Notes under the pieces: generated by a model
Database searches by the model: none
What the model was told of the DNA's origin: nothing
Seen by the model: only the letters and a program-made list of their open reading frames with translations
Made by a program: the position numbers and the translations under genes
Shown here: one piece after another, positions 56,476 through 64,000 of the stretch
Layout: every line of letters begins with the position of its first letter
Numbering within the stretch: the first letter of the stretch is position 1
Source of the DNA: Massospora cicadina
Lineage: Eukaryota; Entomophthoromycota; Entomophthoromycetes; Entomophthorales; Entomophthoraceae
DNA: 64,000 nt
Reading direction: 5' to 3'
NCBI GenBank assembly: GCA_022478985.1
Contig: JAKSZP010002672.1
Span: 124,001 to 188,000 of the forward strand

Positions 56476-57299
56476 AATATCTTGCCAATTGTTTAAGCAT
56501 GTTACAAAAAACTAATTACCACAAGATTTGTAAGCATTCAACTTAACTAAAAAGTAAATGCTATGTTAGTTATTCCATTAGGAATATTTATTAAATTTTT
56601 AAAAAATGGTATGTTGCAATGCTATTTAACAATAAGCAAAATTATATTTTAATCCTGAATAATCTAACTCAATATTATACTTTAGGTTTTTTATATTAAA
56701 TAATACTAATAAAAATTACTAAAAGTTTTTTAAGCTAGTCTATGGCATTTAGTTTAGGTATAGCATGAAGACATATACTTATTAGATTAAACTTTGAATT
56801 AATTTATTAATATTTTATGATACTTATTTTAATAAAAATTACCTCATATTTATAATCTATAGTAGTATAAACAGAATTTATTACTGTATACAATATTCAA
56901 ACGTTATTAGAGCATATATTTTCTCATCACATGTTGTGCTTTAATTATTTTGAGTAATCATTGCTTATATTCTAATAAAATATGTTTTAAAAGCAGAAAT
57001 ATGATAAAACAATTATAGATACATTTATCAAAGATATTTAGTGCTCTTTAGTTTTAGTCTTTGGTTAAAAGTTAATCTGAACTATGAGCATCAGTAAAAA
57101 GTAGAGAAAGGTCCTTTGTAAATTATATTGATTTTGCAATTTCACTTTATTTTTTAGATAGTCTATTTTAATAGCTGAAAGGTTTAAGATTAATATTGGA
57201 CTTGAACTCAATATAAAGGTATCAAGATTTGATTAACACTTAAAAACTTTCAACTAGGTACTGAATATATCTTTATGTTGATTAACATTGTACGCTAGA
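56476..57299. other. No recognisable gene
   Basis: AT-rich DNA without motifs between E4 and a SINE. Confidence 0.4.
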
Positions 57300-57421
57300 A
57301 AGGTGGTTAGCATGGCAGGTAAAACTCCTTCCACCCTAGTGCAGGTTTCAAGTTCAAAACCTGTACTGGCTAAGAAAATTTCTCAGTGTGGTATATTTAT
57401 CCCAAGGTTGACCCACCATAT
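57300..57421 (+). repeat. SINE family 2, third copy
   Basis: It reads AGGTGGTTAGCATGGCAGG (A-box region, decayed), then TCCACCCTAGTGCAGG, a decayed B box AGTTCAAAACC and the tail TATCCCAAGGTTGACCCACC. It aligns with 30840-30970 throughout. It lies just before copy D, and no clear duplication is visible. Confidence 0.85.
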
Positions 57422-57444
57422 ATTTTTTACCATTTTACTCTAGG

Positions 57445-59940
57445 AGATATTTTTCTTTCAATTTGATCTCACTTTTAAGCAATTTTACAAGAAAGTTTAA
57501 ACTATCTACAGCCATCTGACCATATCCATTTTCCAATTGATGTCCTTTGATCCGCCACCTGCTGCCCCAATGTGGGGCAGTGGTGATCCACCTCCCAGAA
57601 TTTTCCACCCATCAGGAAAATGCATTTAGATGGGCTCAAATAGTCCACTAAAATCTATGGGCCATTTTGTCCCTCCATGGGACTTAGAGCTTCACATTTC
57701 GCACATCCATCCAAATTGCCCTCATCCTCTCGCCCTCCCTAAATCCACATTTCAATTTTGCCTTTGTGTTTGTAACAGATGTGTTTGTCTTGTTTGTTAC
57801 ATTCCAACTCGGAATTGGATTTTCTGAATCTGAGCCAGATTGCTTTAAAAATCTTTGGGTTTGGTCATTTCAGACATTAGGTTGTGCCTCACCTGAGCTG
57901 TAGATTAGGCTTGTGTGAGCCTAATCAATAACTCAGGTGAGGCCTAAAACACTGGCTTTATAAGGCGCGCCTGCCCATTCCAAAGCTCAGTTTGGAATTT
58001 TCACCCTAGCATTCCCATCCTGAGGAGCATGGTAGGTTGCTCCTCAGCTGAGCTCTGGTTGGCGGGCCCCTTTTTTATGGTTCCTGAATAAAAATAAAGG
58101 TTATTTTTGGGGCTCATGTACCTTACATACCTGTGGTCTTTTTTAGGTGGTTCGTTTTGAATAGCTTTCATGTGGTTGGGTCAGACCAACCTTGAAGGAT
58201 GTGCATAGCCAATAGTAGGTGATATGTTTGACGCTGTTAGTGCTATAAACCTCTTTCCTTCTTAGTAAGCCCACTTTGGTTGCTTGTCAGTACGCCAAAG
58301 AAACTTTAAATATAGGCGGTTGGAACTGGGGTTTTTCCAGTTCATTACAGTGTTGACTATGGGCATTTATTCCCATATACTGACAAAGCAATAATTGAAC
58401 TGGCTACCTCTGCCTTTGTGCTAGCTGGCTTTATCATCTTCTGTACTTTTAAGGATTATTTTGACATTAGTTCTCAAACAAAGGAGGATGCTGCAGTAGT
58501 AGCGTTAACCCCTCTAAATTATAAAAATATCCCCACCCCACTACTGAACGCGTCTCCCTGATAACACCACACTGGTGGTGCTATTTGATAATCTCCCTTC
58601 ATATCTTCCTTTCCAAATTTTGTATGATAAGTTGATGTCAGGGCTTCTGCTTATGGACTCAGCCCAGCCTAGTTTTCACCATTCTTTCTGGTGCAGAGCG
58701 CCTTTCTGCCCCTTGAAGCACTGCCATAATCATCCCATTAACTCTGCCATTGCCTATCAAATCCCCCATGTGCTCACATTGCTGTGGCACCAAAGCATTT
58801 TTTCCTAGCTCATGTTGATAACAGTCAAAAGTTTTGTCCACTCTGTTTTGAGCTTAAACACTCTAAAAGGCCTGCCCCCATGCCAAATCACCTGTTACTT
58901 ATTCTGAACCCTTTTCAGCGGAATCTGAATGGGCGTTTTGTTGTCACCTCACATCCAACATTCTCTTTAATGGACTAATGTAGGAAAGCACCCACCAACA
59001 CATCCATCTACACTCACCACCTGGGGCTTAACGCAACCAATCAGAGGCAAGATTGGACCACCAATTTGTACCCAAACACCCACCCATTCACATACTACCA
59101 CTCACAAAAATCCTGAATCCACTATTCTTATAAAATAAAATCCTTGGGACCTATTGGAAGAGGTCAATGAATCAGGTAAAATGGTCATGAATGAGGATAT
59201 GAATCTGGTGAAAAAAAGGCCCAGATGAATACAATTGGACTGAGTTTTATAATTCTGATTTTGATAAAACCCTCTCCCCCAGATAAAATCTCTTAGACCC
59301 ACTGCTTTCCCCTTCCAAAGTAGCAATCAGATTGCATTAGCAGCAGTGGCCATGCCCTATATCCACCACCTCCACAAAGCAGTGGCCCAATCATTTAGTC
59401 AATTCCATACATAGCTAAGCAGAATTTACTTCCACCTGAATTCCCCAAAGTAGCATAGAAGGAAATCGTCAAATTGTCCAAAGCTGCCAATGACACTGTT
59501 GTACATGTTGCAGAACTAGAAACGTTTACCCAACTGCAAGAAATACCTAGCATAATATAGTCAGTTTGGCCCAACTCCTCAATGCCAACATTCAAGCTGA
59601 ACATCATACAACAGAATTAATCGAGGCTGTCTTCCAGGCTGATCTGGAGGTAAGTTATTGTTATTTTACACTTATCTAACACCACCATGCTGCTGCCCCA
59701 AAACCCCTGCTCTCAGCTTTTGTACACTACTACAAAAAATATGCATTTGACACAAAGCCTGCGCCTGATGAAGAGCCACCTGACCCTCTCTCCCCCTCTG
59801 CCTTGATGGGTTAGCGGCACCCTGGTCCCTACATGATTAGAGGTTTTATTTTATTTTTGTCTTTTCACCCATTTTTTGGCTTTATCACTTTGAATCAGTA
59901 ATGTCCATCCCCTGGTTGGTGTGCCTCAAATAGATTATAA
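57445..59940 (+). pseudogene. ORF1-only LINE relative, copy D
   Basis: It encodes, in pieces, the same protein as copies A and C: an N-terminal part near 57560-57760, then, after the solo LTR, YGHLFPYTDKAIIELATSAF near 58360, FCTFKDYFDISSQTKEDAAV near 58440, NTTLVVLFDNLPSYLPFQIL near 58560 and a zinc-knuckle-like FCPLCFELKHSKRPAPM near 58835. The long polar C-terminal half ends DEEPPDPLSPSALMG near 59770. The 3' end at 59893-59935 reads ATGTCCATCCCCTGGTTGGT then GTGCCTCAAATAG. TACTCT occurs on both flanks and may be part of a duplication. The 5' limit is approximate. Confidence 0.8.
57771..58349. repeat. Solo LTR with perfect 5-bp duplication
   Basis: A 579-bp insertion that begins TGTAACAG and ends CATTACA, flanked by GTGTT at 57766-57770 and 58350-58354. 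The ORF1 of copy D runs into it (FQFCLCV) and resumes just after it (YGHLFPY). It holds two hairpin-forming palindromes, GCCTCACCTGAG...CTCAGGTGAGGC at 57891-57943 and TGAGGAGCA...TGCTCCTCA at about 58020-58047, a TATA-like CTTTATAAGGCGCGCC near 57956 and AATAAA-like signals near 58088. No partner LTR or internal part is in the window. It is unrelated in sequence to the four Ty3 LTR types. Confidence 0.88.
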
Positions 59941-60793
59941 AAGAGAGTACTCTCAGATGCAAGTTATCATATTTTTAAACTTCTATCAGCAAGCTTTAAA
60001 ATCATTTTGATAAGAACTCAAGTTTTACAAAGTATAAAATTGTGTTTAGTGCAAACCTAAATCAATATTATTAATCCCTTGAAAAATTATATTTCTTTTA
60101 ATTTAAGATTTACGTTAAGATATTCCTCACATCCCTGGAAAGATTGGTGCTAGATTTATCAGAATTTGAAGCATCTGTAGGCCATAATTTGGCTCTCTAT
60201 AAAGTTCATCTAGAATTTAGTAAACCTAAAGTACTTGCAATATAATATTTTATTCTAAAATATTGAGAAAAGAAACATATCGCTATTTAATCAATAAACT
60301 TTTTTTTATATAGTAACTTCTGAGCCATCTAAATAATCATATGAAAAAAATTTATTTGTAACTATATTTAGATAATCCTTTTGAAATTACTATATGTTTA
60401 CTTAATGTAATAAACAGGTAATGTCAGGTTTATGTTAAGTATTAATATATATATTAAATGAAAGGTTGATAAAACAGAAAATTTTTTATGTCTGACGTTT
60501 TAATATCAATTATGACCATTTATGACACACTGGAAGGGATAACATATCAAGAAAAGATCTAGCTTCAACCGGGGACACCAAAATGTTTATAAATGTCTCA
60601 TTTTCTAAATAAGATAATTTGCTACTAAAGCAACGTCAACAAATAGCATCAATTGATGCCCAGCATGTGATATGGTGATCTGAGGTAAGCATAGAAATTA
60701 ATGTTACTAAAATATACTTCATTTCTGGTAAATAAAAAACAAATAAGACAAACAAGTTTTTTGAGTTAAATAAATGTGGAAGTCATATTTATT
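59941..60793. other. No recognisable gene
   Basis: AT-rich DNA without motifs. Confidence 0.4.
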
Positions 60794-61082
60794 TTTAGAT
60801 TTTATTTGAGGTGGGCTGACCTGAGGACAATACCGCACTGATGATGGGAAGTGAAGAAAATGGGAAAGGAGGATAAAACCCAGAAAACCTCCATGCGCGG
60901 CGTATGATAGGCCAGGAACTCCATGGACCGCCTTTGCTATTTGCTATCTCAGTTTAGGCATTAGTGCGCAATGCCAACACAGTCATAATCGTCCCCTACC
61001 CAAAGTTCACTAACAGGATCAAACTTGGGGAGGCAGCGGTAGAGATCCCTATTCTACCACTGGGGTATCCTCCCCTCTTGTG
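60794..61082 (-). repeat. SINE family 3
   Basis: On the minus strand the head GGGGAGGATACCCCAGTGG then TAGAAT has an A-box-like TACCCCAGTGG (about 61058-61068), and AGTTTGATCCT (61015-61025) is a B-box-like element. The body is not similar to SINE 1 or 2. The tail TTGTCCTCAGGTCAGCCCAC then CTCAAATAAAATC matches the LINE tail. ATATTTAT occurs on both flanks (60785-60792, 61089-61096), a short possible duplication. Confidence 0.75.
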
Positions 61083-62875
61083 AAATTTATATTTATACTA
61101 CAATAAAAATAGCAAACGAGATTATAACCCAAGGAACTGGGGATGTATAAGCACTAAGGTAAAAAAAAAGTAATTGGGCAAGGATGTATATAATATTTAA
61201 GTTTGTGTTACATAGCAAGGATGCATTGTACCAAGTAATTCACCAGGTAAGACAATGGAGAAGTATTGAGAATTTTAATTTAGGCTCTAATATTGCCCAA
61301 GCTCAAACTTATAAATTCCCTTTTAAGGACTCCCACACCATTATTTAAAAATTTGAGCTTAAACAACAGTTTAGGGAGGCAAAGCACTGCTCTTACTGCA
61401 AACTCAATCCAAAGAACCTATAACAATTCTGATCACGATATGACATACCCAAGCCAAAGCCAAAATGGAACAGTGAGGTACCTTGAAGTTATGATGAAGC
61501 CTAAACATTACAATGCTTAAAATCCACAATGGCGTTCAAGTTCTACAAGACACTTGCTACAGATATACAAGAGTTAAAGTTGGGAAAGGGTAAATAAGGT
61601 AAGTTAAGATAAAGACCTGTCAGTAACTAATATGACAAAACAATAATCATAACTATTATAATTTTGACATTATTTATTAACCCTAAGTTGAAAATAGCTA
61701 GTTTGTGAATATTCAAACCCCCTGACGATTCTCTTGCCCAACAATATTGTTTGAGATACCCACCAACTGGCAAAGAACAGGGGTGGCAGAATGATCTATA
61801 AATTTAAATAAATTGCAATACCGCTTCACTGAAGGAAGAGGTTCAGAAAGCTGTTGGCCAGGATATAAAAACTGCATCACTTGGATACAATGGAGCAGTA
61901 ACTGAATTAAAATGAGCATACACGTTGCAGAAGCTTAATGCTTAGGCGTCAGTTTTGCTTACATAGAGATATTCACTATTATGAAGAGTAAACTTTGTGA
62001 AGACAGTTGCTCTGAAAACAACAACAAAAACTAGTTCTGAAACGGAGATCTATACTAAATCAAATCATAGAGAGCACATCATAGTCTTTAAGTACTCACA
62101 GTGGCTGGGTAGCCCACAGATACCCTTTGTTTTCCTCTTAGTAGGTTTTTACTACTATCAAAAACCAGATTTTTTCAGATGACTAAACATTTATTATGAT
62201 CTGCTTGGCTCCATAAAACCTATTAACACCATCTATCTGGTAACTTAACTATCTTAGTTATATTAACTTACCTTCATAAATTACTAGAAAGCTTATAGGA
62301 CTAAGGCCTGCCTTAGGAGCTTACATCATAGTAATGTAACCTAACGGGGCCAAGGTTTTCATGTCTAGATGTCATAATAGTTGGTACACATTGCAAAAAC
62401 AAAGCAGAGCATGCAGAGGCCAAGAGGAGAGAGTTGATGAGCCTGCCTGACCTGAAACCACCATGGACCAACGCTAGTGAGGATGAAATATTCCCAATTT
62501 GGTTCATGATGCACATGAATGCCATATGGGCGTTAAGGCCTCAGCCTTGCAGTGCATAAATTGTATTTTGTATAAAGATGGGTAGTTACATTTAATGTGA
62601 AAACAGGGCTAAAAAACGCGTTTAGTTTACCATATTGCAAATCTGTCAAAATTTATTTGCATTCAATAACCCAATTTCAAGCATACTAAAGCTACAGTAT
62701 TACAAATGATAAGCAGTTTACAGCAATTGGTTGGATTGGGCGCAGTGCATCGCCCAATGGAAAATTACCCCCAACTCCTTATAATTATTGCTTTGTGACC
62801 AACCTTCCTTGTTAGTAACAGTTGTTTCTTGAAAAGACCATGTTTGTTTTATTTTGTTTGAGTGCATTTATTTTA
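61083..62875. other. No recognised gene; weak coding-like traces
   Basis: Mostly AT-rich. At about 61825-61915 (+) one frame reads SLKEEVQKAVGQDIKTASLGYNGAVTELK, and near 61985-62180 it runs on in an open frame ending KPDFFR. Near 61375-61420 HCSYCKLNPKNL might be half of a knuckle. I recognise no family, and these may be chance. Confidence 0.3.
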
Positions 62876-62930
62876 ATTAGCACTAGTGGTGCCCAATATT
62901 TGTGCGCATTTATTTAGTCCTGTTTTCCAA
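62876..62930 (-). repeat. 3' end of the dispersed retroposon, third copy
   Basis: TTAGCACTAGTGGTGCCCAA followed by GCGCATTTATTTAG resembles the terminal 50 bp of 37022-37332 (TTAGCACTAGTGATTCCCAA, then ACGCATCTTTATTTG). Similarity fades beyond this, so the copy is short or strongly diverged. Confidence 0.5.
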
Positions 62931-64000
62931 TCTTTTATGAGGTCCAAAATAACAAAATGTGTGCCATCCTTGCTTTGGGGCCTAAATGCACCATTATTCT
63001 TTGCGGTTCTTTGTTTACCCTCATCTCAGCGGAGTGTTCCCTGGTTGTGGGATGGCCCTCTCCCACCACCTCTATTAGAACTGGAGCGTTATAGACATGC
63101 TCCTAACAAAGATGCTGACAAAACCTGAGCTTAGTAATAGAACCTAGTAGCAACATTTTAGGCACTAAAATGATAGCAAAGGAAATAGTATAATCAAATT
63201 GGTCTTCATCACTAGGCCACAGGTCTGAAATAAGTAGATGTAAATTAGTGATTCAAGGTTTAGCATTGGCAGGGTGTCAAGGGATTAATAGTTCTTAACA
63301 TAATACCTTTTATATCCTCTTCCACCGCACCTCCCTCCAGCGCTGGGTTAGCAGCCGTTTTGCCCCAAATTCTTGAATGGGGCTTGATCCTCCCGCCCCA
63401 ACATTTGAAAACACTGGCGCCACTTACAAAGCGACAGCCAATCAATTTCTTTTTTAAAATTTGAACAATTTGACTGGAATACAGAATCCTGAGTTGGTGG
63501 CTGAGACAGTTTTAACTGAGCTACCATGGTTGAATGCCTGCAACCAATCAGCTCCTGCCACCGCTCTGATTCCAGTGGCTGGCCTAACGTTGGCCAAGCT
63601 TAATCCATTTAAATGCCTCACCTGTATCAATGATAGTGACTGGAAATTTAGTATCAAGCCAGATTTCACTTTGGAAGAGTTTTATTAATCATCCCAATTC
63701 ACGCTCTTGCCATTTCTGCACAAAATTCTGTCTTACTAATTATAAGTTTTATATAAAATGTCAATTGAGGCCACAGATGCTCCTGCCAACGTCCTATTCC
63801 GCCAGAAGTTTCATGGGGTGATGGAACCCCTCATGGAAGAATTACTATCCCAAACTTCCACTTGATTTTGATGAAGATGCAAAATATGAAATTAAGGAGC
63901 TTGCTTTTGGTGTGAGCTGCGCTTGCATTGATGCAGTAAAAACTTCTCTTTTTGACCCCAATTATTAACAAAAAAACCTTCAAATTAAGTCTTTCACTTG
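62931..64000 (+). pseudogene. Unrecognised coding-like region at right edge
   Basis: Less AT-rich than the surroundings. Fragments of plausible protein occur on the plus strand: MRSKITKCVPSLLWGLNAPL (about 62937), TAPPSSAGLAAVLPQILEWG near 63326, NPELVAETVLTELPWLNACN near 63490, AGLTLAKLNPFKCLTCINDSDWKF at about 63580-63650, EATDAPANVLFRQKFHGVME near 63770 and LPLDFDEDAKYEIKELAFGV near 63855, continuing to the window end. Frames change often. The proline-rich start recalls the ORF1-only family, but no knuckle or clear homology is visible. It could be another ORF1-like element or a host pseudogene. Confidence 0.35.

Noticed and set aside
1..64000. CRISPR arrays, operons, bacterial promoters or rRNA genes
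   Set aside because: The content is eukaryotic retroelements. I saw no regularly spaced repeats and no rRNA-like sequence.

Overview
The window is a stretch of AT-rich, repeat-packed eukaryotic nuclear DNA in which I see no convincing host gene. Its content is a layered pile of decayed transposable elements: Ty3/mdg4-type (gypsy) LTR retrotransposons, a Tad-like LINE with apurinic endonuclease and reverse transcriptase, ORF1-only relatives of that LINE, tRNA-headed SINEs and a Helitron with a Rep/PIF1-type helicase. Almost every reading frame is broken by stops and shifts. This mix, with long gene-free AT-rich gaps, suggests a large TE-rich fungal genome (for example an early-diverging fungus or a rust), but the sequence does not fix the taxon and another eukaryote is possible.

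Layout. 1-1502: protease-to-RT fragment of a Ty3 element (+). 1503-10007: Ty3 element E1 (+), with two similar LTRs and a decayed gag-pol. 10070-12662 and 26609-28966: two halves of one Helitron gene (-), split by Ty3 element E2 (12663-26608, -), which is itself split by Ty3 element E3 (16409-23748, -) with a perfect 5-bp target duplication. 29488-31130: an inverted repeat of one sequence, its right arm carrying two SINEs, the second inserted across the edge of the first. 31690-32828: a Ty3 integrase fragment (+) and a dispersed retroposon. 34586-36490: ORF1-only LINE relative A (+). 36741-39320: a SINE, a retroposon copy and an ORF1-only fragment (B). 40749-41939: an LTR-like block with internal tandem duplications. 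42743-48162: full-length 5.4-kb LINE (-) with a perfect 14-bp target duplication. 48180-56475: Ty3 element E4 (+), whose 5' LTR is interrupted by ORF1-only copy C and whose 3' LTR is interrupted by a SINE. 57300-59940: a SINE and ORF1-only copy D (+), the latter carrying a young-looking solo LTR with a perfect 5-bp duplication. 60794-61082: a third SINE family. 62876-64000: unrecognised coding-like sequence at the right edge.

How the parts relate. The LINE, the ORF1-only elements and three SINE families with different tRNA-like heads end in recognisably the same 3' tail, so the LINE machinery probably mobilised all of them. The four Ty3 elements with readable leaders share one primer-binding site, pointing to a common tRNA primer. 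The nesting gives a relative order: Helitron, then E2, then E3; and E4, then copy C and a SINE within its LTRs.
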